A DNA stretch of 64,000 nt from Hyphomicrobiales bacterium (lineage in GTDB: Bacteria > Pseudomonadota > Alphaproteobacteria > Rhizobiales > Methylopilaceae): contig JALHQA010000007.1 of the NCBI GenBank assembly GCA_022842205.1, positions 124,001 through 188,000 on the forward strand. The letters are read 5' to 3'. The notes under the pieces are model-generated. The model saw only the letters and a list, made by a program, of their open reading frames with translations, had not been told where the DNA came from and did no database searches. Within the stretch, counting starts at the first letter, position 1. The number at the start of each line of letters is the position of its first letter. Positions 44,072 to 52,053 of this stretch are shown piece by piece. Position numbers and translations under genes: made by a program.

Positions 44072-45630
44072 GCGATGGTCTCCACAAGGCTGGTGTCGCG
44101 GTCGCGGCCGGGCCGGTCGTGCGGGCCGCGCAATGCCGTCGCGGCGAAGAGTGCAACGGCGAATGTCAATACGGCGCTGACCGCCGAGGTGACGGCGAAA
44201 GCGTGGGCGAAGGCATCGCGCGCGGCGCCGAGCAGCGCGGGCCCGGTTTCGGGCGGCAGCGCCTTTGCCGCCTCGAACGCGCCATCGAGCGTGCGGCGCG
44301 CCATGTCGGCGACCTCGGCGGGAATGCCGTCGGGCAGGCGCTCGAGCAGTCCGCGATAGATCGCGACGAATAATGAGCCGAGAACGGCGATGCCCGTCGC
44401 GCCGCCGAGTTCGAAACTTGTTTCCGACACTCCCGAAGCCTGTCCCGCCTTTTCCGGCGCGACCGACGACATCACGAGATCGGTCGTCAGCGTCGCGACC
44501 GGCGAGAATCCGAGGCTGCAGAGCACGAGTCCGAACAGCACCGCAAGCGCGCCGAACGGCTCGACCAGTGCCATGACGCTGAAGCCGAGCGCGGTGAGCA
44601 CGAAGCCCGAGGCGATGATAAGCGACGGGCGGAAGCGCTGGGCCAGGGCCGGCGTCACCAGCGAACTCAGCGCGAAGATGATGCCCGACGGTGCAACCCA
44701 GATCCCGGCCTCCAGCGGCGACATGCCGAGCGCGAGCTGCAGGTATTGCGCGATGAAGAAGAAAGCGCCGAACAGCGTGAACAGACCCGCCATGTTGACG
44801 ACGAGCGAGGAACGCACGGCCGGCACCTGGAACAGCGACATGTCGATCAGGGGATCGTCCATACGATATTGCCGGCGCACGAACAGAACGCTCAGGAGCA
44901 GGCCGACGGCAAGCGCAACAAGGGCCGCGGGGTTGACGCCCTGGACCGCGATGTCCTTCAGGCTCCAGATGATCGCGAGCACGGCGGCGACCGACTGGGC
45001 GGCGCTGAGCGGATCGAGCCTGTGGGGTTTCTCGTCGCGGTACTCCGGCAGAAGGAACGGCGCGAGGACGAGCAGCAGCGCCATGATTGGCACGTTGATG
45101 ATGAAGACCGACCCCCACCAGAAATGCTCGAGCAGGAAGCCGCCGACCAGCGGGCCGATGGCGCCGCCGGCCGAAAAGCCCGCGACCCAGACGCCGATGG
45201 CGAAGGTGCGCTCCCGGTCTTCGAGGAACATGTTGCGGATGAGCGAGAGGGTCGACGGCGCGAGCGTCGCGGCCGAAATGCCGAGCAGGGCGCGCGCGAG
45301 GATCAGAAGTTCCGCGGTCGGCGCGAAGGCGGCGATCAGCGAGGTCACGCCAAAGCAGGCCGCGCCGATCATCAGCAGCTTGCGGCGCCCGATGCGATCG
45401 CCGAGCGTGCCCATGGTGATGAGCGCGCCGGCAACCATGAAGCCGTAAATGTCCATGATCCAGAGCGCCTGTACGGCCGTCGGGTCGAGGTCGGCGGAGA
45501 GGTGCGGAATCGCGAGATTGAGCACCGTGAGATCCATCGAGTAGATGACGCACGGCAGCAGGATCGTGGCGAGGCCGATCCATTCGCGCGCGGTGGCCTT
45601 GGGGCGGGCAGTCAGGGGCGTCGGTGACAT
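44068..45630 (-). CDS. DHA2-type MFS transporter
   Basis: The 520-residue protein has about fourteen membrane segments of the DHA2 (drug:H+ antiporter 2) family. It carries the motif A-like [20 protein letters not shown], the antiporter motif C-type [21 protein letters not shown], and the family-typical [22 protein letters not shown]. It is likely an efflux pump for small lipophilic or quaternary compounds (SmvA-like). It overlaps the downstream VOC gene and is ten bases from the GST gene. Confidence 0.9.
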   Translation of the reverse strand: MSPTPLTARPKATAREWIGLATILLPCVIYSMDLTVLNLAIPHLSADLDPTAVQALWIMDIYGFMVAGALITMGTLGDRIGRRKLLMIGAACFGVTSLIAAFAPTAELLILARALLGISAATLAPSTLSLIRNMFLEDRERTFAIGVWVAGFSAGGAIGPLVGGFLLEHFWWGSVFIINVPIMALLLVLAPFLLPEYRDEKPHRLDPLSAAQSVAAVLAIIWSLKDIAVQGVNPAALVALAVGLLLSVLFVRRQYRMDDPLIDMSLFQVPAVRSSLVVNMAGLFTLFGAFFFIAQYLQLALGMSPLEAGIWVAPSGIIFALSSLVTPALAQRFRPSLIIASGFVLTALGFSVMALVEPFGALAVLFGLVLCSLGFSPVATLTTDLVMSSVAPEKAGQASGVSETSFELGGATGIAVLGSLFVAIYRGLLERLPDGIPAEVADMARRTLDGAFEAAKALPPETGPALLGAARDAFAHAFAVTSAVSAVLTFAVALFAATALRGPHDRPGRDRDTSLVETIA

Positions 45631-45640
45631 GATCGGGATC

Positions 45641-46258
45641 TCAGGACGCCGGGGTGTGCGGGAAGGGGTCGCGCCAGGCGTCGAGCGCGATGAGGCTGTC
45701 GTGCCAGCGGCGGATGTGATCGAGGCCCTCAAGCGGCACCCAGACCTCGTTGAGCATGGGAAGCGTCACGCCGAGTGCGAAGTCGGCAATGGTCAGGTCG
45801 TCGCCGAGCACATAGCGGTTTTCCCGCAAATGGCTGTCGAGAATACGTCCGTACGCCGCGAGGTACTGGCCGGCTTCGGCGACCGCGTCCGGATCGGGGC
45901 TTCCGAGACCGAATTTGGATTTCACGCTGTACTCGAAATAGATCGCGCCGGCATAGCGCGTGAAATGATCGGCGTCCCAGCTGAGCCAGCGCAGGAGCTC
46001 GATCTCCTCGCCGTCGGGCCACAGCGGCGAATGCGCCCTTTTCGCGAGGTAACCCATGATGGCGTTCGCCTCCCAAAGAGACAGATCGCCATCCGTCAGT
46101 ACGGGAACCTTGGCGTTGGGATTCATGGCGTGATAGCCGGGCGTCTTGTGTTCACCGTTCGCGAGATCGACATGGATGAACTCGACGGGGGCCTCGACGA
46201 GGCGAGCCACCGCGCATGCCTTGCGCGGGTTCATGACCTCGGCGTAGTAGAGTTTCAT
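45641..46258 (-). CDS. glutathione S-transferase family protein
   Basis: The 205-residue protein has an N-terminal thioredoxin-like GST domain (MKLYYAEVMNPRKACAVARL, NAKVPVLTDGDLSLWEANAIMGYLA with the GSH-binding cis-Pro and Ser/Thr/Asn positions) and a C-terminal helical domain (GDDLTIADFALGV). It may use glutathione to detoxify electrophiles. ATG 46258 is used; a GTG at 46267 overlaps the SRPBCC stop and is also possible. It belongs to the arsR-SRPBCC-GST unit. Confidence 0.87.
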   Translation of the reverse strand: MKLYYAEVMNPRKACAVARLVEAPVEFIHVDLANGEHKTPGYHAMNPNAKVPVLTDGDLSLWEANAIMGYLAKRAHSPLWPDGEEIELLRWLSWDADHFTRYAGAIYFEYSVKSKFGLGSPDPDAVAEAGQYLAAYGRILDSHLRENRYVLGDDLTIADFALGVTLPMLNEVWVPLEGLDHIRRWHDSLIALDAWRDPFPHTPAS

Positions 46259-46263
46259 GATCG

Positions 46264-46713
46264 TCACCCGATCCTGTCCGCAAGCACGTGTTCCAGTTTG
46301 CCGAGCGCCTGCGTCCAGCCATAGCTATGACCTTCCTTCGCAGCTTCGTCGGCGAAGCGCTCGTGGAAGAGTGTAAGCATGGCTCCTTCGCCGTCCGGCT
46401 TGATTGTGACGGTGACGCGGGATTCGCGTTCGGGCATCGTGATCCAGGCCCAGGAGAATTCGAGCCGTTCGCCGGGGATGACGGCCTCGTAGGTACCGGA
46501 GACGTCGTGGGTCTCGCCGTCGGTCGCCTTCATGCGGACGCGGAAGCGGCCGCCGACACGCACATCGGCCTCGGCGTGGAACACGGTGCAGTTGTCCGGT
46601 CCGAACCAGTGCATCAGCATCTCGGGGTCGGTCCAGGCCTGGTAGACAAGCGCGGGCGGTGCGGCGAGGCGCTTCTTGATGGTGAGGCTCGGCTTCACGA
46701 TCGGCAGTGTCAC
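46264..46713 (-). CDS. SRPBCC/AHSA1 domain protein
   Basis: The 149-residue protein has the START-like AHSA1 fold: LAAPPALVYQAWTDPEMLMHWFGPDNC, VGGRFRVRMKATDGE, GTYEAVIPGERLEFSW and LTLFHERFADEAAKEGHSYGWTQAL. The family binds hydrophobic ligands or cochaperones; those downstream of an ArsR regulator are common and of unknown function. Its GTG start overlaps the arsR stop. Confidence 0.86.
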   Translation of the reverse strand: MTLPIVKPSLTIKKRLAAPPALVYQAWTDPEMLMHWFGPDNCTVFHAEADVRVGGRFRVRMKATDGETHDVSGTYEAVIPGERLEFSWAWITMPERESRVTVTIKPDGEGAMLTLFHERFADEAAKEGHSYGWTQALGKLEHVLADRIG

Positions 46714-47057
46714 TTCTTCGTCTCCCGCTTCTTCGCTTCAAGAAACTTCGCCAGCCGCTCGAGGCTCATCTCCCAGAACCTCTGATACTGAACCAGCCAT
46801 TTCATGGCGTCCTCCATCGGCGCGGCGTTTATGCGGCACGAGACGGTGCGGCCGGTCTTCTCGCGCGTGATGAGACCTGCGTCGGACAGTACGTCGAGAT
46901 GCTTCATCACCGCCGGCAGCGACATCGGCAGCGGCCGGGCCAGCTCCGACACCGACAGGTCTTCGCCGCTTTCCAGCCGCGCCAGCAAGGCCCGCCGCGT
47001 GGGGTCGGACAAGGCGGCAAAGGTGCGGTCGAGCGCGGGCTCCTGAAACTTAACCAT
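46710..47057 (-). CDS. ArsR-family transcriptional repressor
   Basis: The 115-residue protein has the ArsR winged helix (DRTFAALSDPTRRALLARL, DLSVSELARPLPMSLPAVMKHLDVLSDAGLI, REKTGRTVSCRIN). It lacks the Cys-Val-Cys metal motif of arsenic/cadmium sensors, so its effector is probably not a thiophilic metal. It forms an operon with the SRPBCC and GST genes by start/stop overlaps. An operator palindrome overlaps its own start codon, implying autoregulation. Confidence 0.9.
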   Translation of the reverse strand: MVKFQEPALDRTFAALSDPTRRALLARLESGEDLSVSELARPLPMSLPAVMKHLDVLSDAGLITREKTGRTVSCRINAAPMEDAMKWLVQYQRFWEMSLERLAKFLEAKKRETKK

Positions 47058-47094
47058 TAGGTTAAGTATTAGGCGAGCCCGCCCAGCGTGTCAA
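47049..47094 (-). promoter_or_regulatory. sigma-70 promoter and ArsR operator at the arsR start codon
   Basis: On the minus strand, TTGACA (47094-47089), 17 bases and TAATAC (47071-47066) form a near-consensus housekeeping promoter. A perfect palindrome, CTTAACC-ATTA-GGTTAAG (47049-47066), covers the end of the -10 and the start codon at 47057-47055. The transcript should begin within a few bases of the ATG, so it is nearly leaderless. The -35 overlaps the end of the flavin reductase gene. Confidence 0.8.
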
Positions 47095-47645
47095 TCAAGC
47101 ATTTCGGGTTTGAATCTCTTTCTCAGATTCGCCGTGCGTGCGGACACCGCAAAGATGCCATCGCCCGAGTAATGGATCATGTGCGGCAGGCGCGGCGATT
47201 TCGGCACATGCGCCTTCAGCACATCGAACACGAACAGGCTGTAGCGGCTGATGAGGCGCGTGTCCGCGAGGCGGCATTCGAGGTTGGCGAAACACTCGCC
47301 GATCAGCGGCGCCCTGACGCGCTCGGCGGGCTGCGCGGTGAGGCCGAACTCGGCGAACTTGTCGATCTCGGCGCCGGTCGTGTTGCCGATGCCGACCACG
47401 GTTTTCGCCATATCCGCTGTCGGCACGTTGATGACGCATTCGCGGCTTTTGCGGATCAGATCGAAACTGTGGTTCTGGTCCCAGATGAAGCAGCCGATGA
47501 CGCCATAGCCCATCATCATGTGCCAGCCGCAGGTCATGATGTCGGTTTCGCCCTTCAAGGCCGACGAGATCAGGATGACGGGCCCCGGCTCGATGAACCG
47601 GCGCACCTTGTCGACGGGAAAGTCGTGCTTCTTGCGGACAGCCAT
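47091..47645 (-). CDS. flavin reductase-like domain protein
   Basis: The 184-residue protein has a split-barrel FMN-binding flavin reductase fold: PGPVILISSALKGETDIMTCGWHMMM, SFDLIRKSRECVINVP, TTGAEIDKFAEFGLT and ECRLADTRLIS. Such proteins supply reduced flavin to monooxygenases or reduce other acceptors. No monooxygenase lies nearby. The ATG 47645 follows GAGG; it runs in the same direction as the arsR operon, which starts inside its 3' end. Confidence 0.86.
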   Translation of the reverse strand: MAVRKKHDFPVDKVRRFIEPGPVILISSALKGETDIMTCGWHMMMGYGVIGCFIWDQNHSFDLIRKSRECVINVPTADMAKTVVGIGNTTGAEIDKFAEFGLTAQPAERVRAPLIGECFANLECRLADTRLISRYSLFVFDVLKAHVPKSPRLPHMIHYSGDGIFAVSARTANLRKRFKPEMLD

Positions 47646-47784
47646 GACGTACCTCAGCGAAGGCAATTAGGGCACGGATCGCGGCGGAACACTCATCAAT
47701 CGCCGTGGTGCAGCCATCAGCTTTCGTCGCTTGACATCGGCGCCGCGCAGAGGCGCTCTCAACCGTCGCACCGGGACCGGATTC

Positions 47785-49041
47785 ATGCTCCTCGCCAGAC
47801 GCCTCGGTCAGAATTACGCCTTCGTTGTTGTCGCCGTCATTTTCGCCTGCCTGCTGGTGTCCGCCGGCTCGCGCGGCGCGCCGGGGGTGCTGATCCTGCC
47901 GCTGGAAGAGGCGTTCGGCTGGTCGCGCGCACACATTTCCCTCGGCGCGGCGGTCGGCATTTTCCTCTACGGGCTGGTGGGCCCGTTCGCGGTCGCGCTG
48001 ATGGACCGGTTCGGCCTGCGCCGCACGCTGATCGGCGCGCTGGCGCTGCTGTCGGCCGCGATGCTGCTCAGCACGCAGATGAGCGCGCCCTGGCATTTCA
48101 TGCTGACGGTTGGCGTGATGGCCGGCCTTGCCTCGGGCTGCATGGCGGTCGTGCTCGGCGCGTTCGTGACCAACCGCTGGTTCGCCAGGCATCGCGGGCT
48201 TGCGATGGGTGTCCTGACATCGGCGACGGCGACCGGAACACTGATCTTCGTGCCCGGCATGGCGGCGCTGTCATCGATCGACTGGCGGTATGTCGTGCTC
48301 GCGGTCGCCGTGGCGCCGGCGCTGCTCATTCCTCTCGTGTATTTCTTCGTGCCGGAACGCCCCGCATCGGTCGGCCTGCGCCGTTACGGCGCGACCGAGG
48401 ACGATGCCGAACCTTCCTTGCCGCCCGAGGGACCGCTGGCGGCGGCGCTCGGCGTGCTCGGCCGCGCTGTACGCACGCGCGTGTTCTGGTATCTGTTCGC
48501 GACCTTCTTCATCTGCGGCTTCACGACCAACGGACTTGTCGGCACGCATCTGATCGCGCTGTGCGGCGACAACGGCATCCCGGAAGTGCAGGCGGCGGGC
48601 CTTCTGGCGGCGATGGGCGTGTTCGACCTGATCGGCACCACGCTGTCGGGCTGGCTGACCGACCGCTACGACCCCCGCAAGCTGCTGTTCGTCTATTACG
48701 GCCTGCGCGGCCTGTCGCTGATCTATCTGCCGTTCTCAAGCTTCTCGTTCTATGAACTGTCAGTCTTCGCGGTGTTTTACGGCCTCGACTGGATCGCGAC
48801 CGTGCCGCCGACGCTGCGCCTGACGAACGAGGCGTTCGGCGACCGCGCGGGCCCGCTTGTGTTCGGCTGGATCGTTGCGGGTCATCAGGTCGGCGCGGCG
48901 AGCGCCGCCTTCCTCGCCGGATATCTGCGCAGCGTGCAGGGCGATTATCTCATGGCCTTCGTCATCGCGGGAGCAACCGGAATCATGGCCGCGGTGATCG
49001 CACTGATGATCCGGCCGCGTGCGGCCGCCGTTGCCGCCTGA
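47785..49041 (+). CDS. MFS transporter, oxalate/formate antiporter-like
   Basis: The 418-residue protein has about twelve membrane segments and MFS motifs such as GPFAVALMDRFGLRRTLIGALALL, a substrate-type segment SAPWHFMLTVGVMAGLASG and GWLTDRYDPRKLLFVYYGLRGLS in the second half. Its closest recognisable group is the monocarboxylate/oxalate-formate antiporter-like family. Substrate is unknown. ATG 47785 is used, following CGGGA. Confidence 0.87.
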   Translation: MLLARRLGQNYAFVVVAVIFACLLVSAGSRGAPGVLILPLEEAFGWSRAHISLGAAVGIFLYGLVGPFAVALMDRFGLRRTLIGALALLSAAMLLSTQMSAPWHFMLTVGVMAGLASGCMAVVLGAFVTNRWFARHRGLAMGVLTSATATGTLIFVPGMAALSSIDWRYVVLAVAVAPALLIPLVYFFVPERPASVGLRRYGATEDDAEPSLPPEGPLAAALGVLGRAVRTRVFWYLFATFFICGFTTNGLVGTHLIALCGDNGIPEVQAAGLLAAMGVFDLIGTTLSGWLTDRYDPRKLLFVYYGLRGLSLIYLPFSSFSFYELSVFAVFYGLDWIATVPPTLRLTNEAFGDRAGPLVFGWIVAGHQVGAASAAFLAGYLRSVQGDYLMAFVIAGATGIMAAVIALMIRPRAAAVAA

Positions 49042-49113
49042 GTCAATTGCCCGCCGCCACTTGAACGCGCGCCCGGCGGGACCATATCGCGTGCGGACGT
49101 GGAGGGTCCGCCG

Positions 49114-49506
49114 ATGAACGCCTATGCATCCGCCTCGGGCTTCGCGCGTACGCAACGCACGCTGAACCATGCCGAGCGCCTGGCGCGGGTGACGCGCCTC
49201 GCGCGCCTGATGGACACGGCGATCGTCATTCCCGGCACGCGCATCCGGCTCGGCGCCGACGCGGTGCTCGGCCTTGCGCCCGGCGTTGGCGACCTGATAG
49301 CCAAGATCGCCTCCGCGTACATACTCTACGAGGCGCACCAGATGGGCCTGCCGAAGCACAAGCTTCTGCGCATGGGCGGCAATGTGCTGGTCGATCTCGT
49401 GTTCGGATCGGTGCCGGTCGCCGGCGATGTGTTCGACGTGTTCTGGCGCGCGAACATGCGCAACATCAAGATCCTGCGCGACCATGTGGAAAAGGGCGCG
49501 CTCTGA
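49114..49506 (+). CDS. DUF4112 membrane protein
   Basis: The 130-residue protein has the DUF4112 signature: LDTAI-like LMDTAIVIPGTRIRLGADAVLGLAPGVGDLIAKIASAYIL (shown in two parts with a break at GLAPG) and LVDLVFGSVPVAGDVFDVFWRANMRN. Two hydrophobic segments are present. Function is unknown. ATG 49114 follows GGAGG. It converges on the CBS gene across a hairpin. Confidence 0.83.
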   Translation: MNAYASASGFARTQRTLNHAERLARVTRLARLMDTAIVIPGTRIRLGADAVLGLAPGVGDLIAKIASAYILYEAHQMGLPKHKLLRMGGNVLVDLVFGSVPVAGDVFDVFWRANMRNIKILRDHVEKGAL

Positions 49507-49513
49507 GGAGTGG

Positions 49514-49536
49514 ACGCCGGCCGCAAGGGCCGGCGT
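49514..49536. terminator. hairpin between convergent genes
   Basis: A nine-base stem (ACGCCGGCC/GGCCGGCGT, five-base loop) sits between the convergent DUF4112 and CBS genes. It has only a short T-run on the plus strand, so its strength as a terminator is uncertain. Confidence 0.5.
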
Positions 49537-49548
49537 TTAGCGTGTTGG

Positions 49549-49995
49549 CTAACGAGGAAACGGTGCGGAAACTGCGGCCGGACGCGAAATCGCCGCCAGG
49601 CTTTCTCCGATGGATTCCTCCTCGTCCTCTTCCATCGTGACGGCAAGATCGCCGATCGACACGATGCCGACGAGCCGCTTGTCGCGGCTGACAACCGGCA
49701 GCCGGCGCAGCTGGATCTCACCCATATTGCGGGCGACGTCGTCACAATCGTCGTCTTCAAAACAGTATTTGACGTCATCGGTCATGACGTCCGCCACCGT
49801 CGCGTCGGGGCCGAGGCCTTCGGCGACGCCGCGAATGGCGATGTCGCGATCGGTGATCATGCCGATCAGCCGTTCGGAATTGGAAACCGGCAGAACGCCG
49901 CAATCGAGCGCCGCCATCACCCGCGCCGCGTCGGCCAGCGTGTCGTCCGGACTCGCGATGCGCACATCGCGCGTCATAACTTCGCTAATTTTCAT
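49549..49995 (-). CDS. tandem CBS-domain protein
   Basis: The 148-residue protein is a single pair of CBS domains. The first (MKISEVMTRDVRIASPDDTLADAARVMAALDCGVLPV) and second (TVADVMTDDVKYCFEDDDCDDVARNM) repeats each end with a VGIVSIGDLA- or IGMITDRDIA-type strand. Such proteins bind adenosyl ligands and act as energy or stress sensors. An exact EcfG promoter lies upstream, so it is a predicted GSR regulon member. Start ATG 49995 follows GGGGAG. Confidence 0.9.
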   Translation of the reverse strand: MKISEVMTRDVRIASPDDTLADAARVMAALDCGVLPVSNSERLIGMITDRDIAIRGVAEGLGPDATVADVMTDDVKYCFEDDDCDDVARNMGEIQLRRLPVVSRDKRLVGIVSIGDLAVTMEEDEEESIGESLAAISRPAAVSAPFPR

Positions 49996-50046
49996 CGCCG
50001 GTTCTCCCCTGTCCGCAAATCGGGCGCACACAGGCGCCCGCGAATC

Positions 50047-50072
50047 AACGTCGGGTCAGGATGGAGAGTTCC
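50047..50072 (-). promoter_or_regulatory. EcfG-dependent promoter of the CBS gene
   Basis: On the minus strand, GGAAC (50072-50068), 17 bases and CGTT (50050-50047) match the EcfG consensus exactly. The predicted leader is about 45 bases before ATG 49995. It lies just after the stop of the HisE-like gene. Confidence 0.87.
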
Positions 50073-50077
50073 GGCGT

Positions 50078-50431
50078 TCAGCGTGGACGCTGCAGGGCCG
50101 AGACGGGGATGTGCTGGCCGCCTTTGGGCAGTTTCTCGGCGATGCCGTAGAGCTTTTCGCGGCGATCCATCTCGCTCCAGACATCGTCAGGCGTGAGGTC
50201 CGATGCCGCCCACAGCACCGCGAGATTGTAGATGAGGTCGGCGCTCTCGCGGATCAGGGCGTCGCGGTTGCCGGTAACGGCGTCGAGCGATACCTCGACC
50301 GCCTCCTCCGCCACCTTCTTCGCCATCTTGCCGAGGCCCTCACGCATCAGGCGGGCCGTCCGCGAGCTCTCAAGGTCCGCATCGCGGGCCTCAAGGATGG
50401 AGGAATACAGGCGCTGGATCGAATCGGTCAT
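50078..50431 (-). CDS. second HisE-like phosphoribosyl-ATP pyrophosphatase
   Basis: The 117-residue protein matches the PRA-PH/HisE fold: LGKMAKKVAEEAVEVSLDAVTGNRDALIRESADLIYNLAVLW (shown in parts), with the same EExxE metal-binding motif as the operon hisE but a distinct sequence and a longer C-terminal tail (LYGIAEKLPKGGQHIP). It may be a redundant HisE or a MazG-like nucleotide hydrolase. ATG 50431 follows GCGAG; an ATG at 50443 is also possible. Confidence 0.78.
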   Translation of the reverse strand: MTDSIQRLYSSILEARDADLESSRTARLMREGLGKMAKKVAEEAVEVSLDAVTGNRDALIRESADLIYNLAVLWAASDLTPDDVWSEMDRREKLYGIAEKLPKGGQHIPVSALQRPR

Positions 50432-50493
50432 GTCACTCGCCATCGGAAGCGGAGACAGTGTCACACACCAGCGCATTATAGGAAAATTAACAA

Positions 50494-50508
50494 TTAACGT
50501 TCGGTTAA
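50494..50508. promoter_or_regulatory. CtrA-type box TTAA-N7-TTAA
   Basis: TTAA (50494-50497), seven bases and TTAA followed by C match the CtrA consensus, with an extra TTAA half-site at 50487-50490. The site lies in the AT-rich gap between the divergent HisE-like and CNNM/CorC genes. Confidence 0.5.
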
Positions 50509-50605
50509 CGTATTTGGCTGCCGTCATGATGCTCGCTCAACCGGCGGGGGATGCTGCATAATGGGTCGTGGCGCCGCGATGCGCCTGCCTGTCCACTGCT
50601 TCGGG

Positions 50606-51919
50606 ATGAAAATGCCTCTCTTTGAAAGCGCGATCATTCTTGCGCTCATTCTGCTCAACGGTTTTTTCGCCATGTCCGAACTCGCCGTCGTCTCGGCGCG
50701 CACGGCGCGGCTGCAGCCCCTGGCCCGCAACGGCAACAGGAAGGCGGCGCGGGCGCTGAAGCTCGCCGAGGACCCTGGCCGGTTTCTGTCGTCGGTGCAG
50801 ATCGGCATCACTTTGATCGGCATCCTCACCGGCGCCTATGGCGGCGCCACCATCGCGGAGGGCCTCGCCAGCGAGTTCGCCCAGATTCCGGCCATCGCGC
50901 GCTATGCCGCGCCGCTGTCGGTCGCCGCCGTTGTCGTCGTCATCACCTATCTGTCACTCGTGCTCGGCGAACTCGTGCCCAAGCGCATCGCTCTCGCCGC
51001 GCCCGAGCGCATCGCCATGTTCGTGTCCGGGCCGCTTGTGCTGGTCGCCGCCATCGGCAAGCCGATCGTCTCGCTGCTCAGCGTTTCCGGCAGTGCCGTC
51101 CTCAAACTGCTGCGGATCAAGGAAAGCGACAAGGACGCGGTCACGGAAGAGGAAGTCCGCACCGTCATCGCCGAAGGCACGGCCTCCGGCGTCATCGATC
51201 CGGTCGAGCACAAGATGCTGGAAGGCGTGCTCAGGCTTGCCGACCGTCCGGTGCGCGCCATCATGGTGCCGCGTCCGGACATCGTCTGGATCGACATCGA
51301 AGACAGCGAAGAGGAGGTCCGCGCCGACCTGATGGCGACCTCGACCTCGCGCATCGTCGTCGCCAGGGGCGGCAATGTCGACGAGCCGCTCGGCATCGTG
51401 CGCAAAAAGGATCTTCTGACGCGCATGCTGCGCGGCGAGCCGATGAACATCAAGAACGCGCTGATCCAGCCCCTCTACGTGCCGGAAAGCGTGTCGGTCC
51501 TGACATTGCTGAACATGTTCAAGACACAGCCCGCGCATTTGGCGCTGGTTGTCGACGAGTTCGGCGCGGTGGAGGGTCTCGTCACGCCCACGGACGTGCT
51601 CGAGGCGATCGCCGGGGATCTTGCCCAGCACCAGATCGGCGAAACGCAGGAAATCTTCGCGCGCGGCGACGGCACCTATCTCATCGACGGCGCGACCTCG
51701 CTCGACGACCTCGACCAGACGCTCGGCATCAAGGTCGACGAGGACGAGGATTTCCATACCGTCGCCGGACTGGTGCTCAACGCCCTCGGCCGCATCCCGA
51801 CGGCGGGCGAGCGTATCCGCATTGGCAAATGGGAAGTCGAGGTGCTCGATATGGATGGGCGCCGTATCGACAAACTGCTGTTTGCGCCGGCCGATTCGGT
51901 GCCGCCGGCGGCCGGATAA
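50606..51919 (+). CDS. CNNM/CorC-type transporter-associated protein
   Basis: The 437-residue protein has an N-terminal DUF21/CNNM domain with about three to four membrane segments (IILALILLNGFFAMSELAVVS), a CBS pair (MVPRPDIVWIDIED, PLYVPESVSVLTLLNMF, FGAVEGLVTPTDVLEAI) and a C-terminal CorC_HlyC domain (GATSLDDLDQTLGIKVDEDEDFHTVAGLVLNALGRIPTAGE). Such proteins are linked to Mg2+ or cation homeostasis and are often mis-called hemolysins. ATG 50606 is preferred; 50561 is a longer option. Confidence 0.9.
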   Translation: MKMPLFESAIILALILLNGFFAMSELAVVSARTARLQPLARNGNRKAARALKLAEDPGRFLSSVQIGITLIGILTGAYGGATIAEGLASEFAQIPAIARYAAPLSVAAVVVVITYLSLVLGELVPKRIALAAPERIAMFVSGPLVLVAAIGKPIVSLLSVSGSAVLKLLRIKESDKDAVTEEEVRTVIAEGTASGVIDPVEHKMLEGVLRLADRPVRAIMVPRPDIVWIDIEDSEEEVRADLMATSTSRIVVARGGNVDEPLGIVRKKDLLTRMLRGEPMNIKNALIQPLYVPESVSVLTLLNMFKTQPAHLALVVDEFGAVEGLVTPTDVLEAIAGDLAQHQIGETQEIFARGDGTYLIDGATSLDDLDQTLGIKVDEDEDFHTVAGLVLNALGRIPTAGERIRIGKWEVEVLDMDGRRIDKLLFAPADSVPPAAG

Positions 51920-52053
51920 GCGCAGCTGCACGAGCTTTGTGCATTTGCCTATGCGGTAACCGGCAAATGCCGCCCGAAACCGCTTGTGCCTAAATTTGAG
52001 CCGCTTAAGCTGGCAGGCATGTTCCAAGCGGGCGGCTCAGGCTGCGGGTTGTC

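Noticed and set aside
47049-47066. Possible CtrA box at the arsR start
   Set aside because: The TTAA half-sites are separated by eight bases and are better explained by the palindromic ArsR operator.
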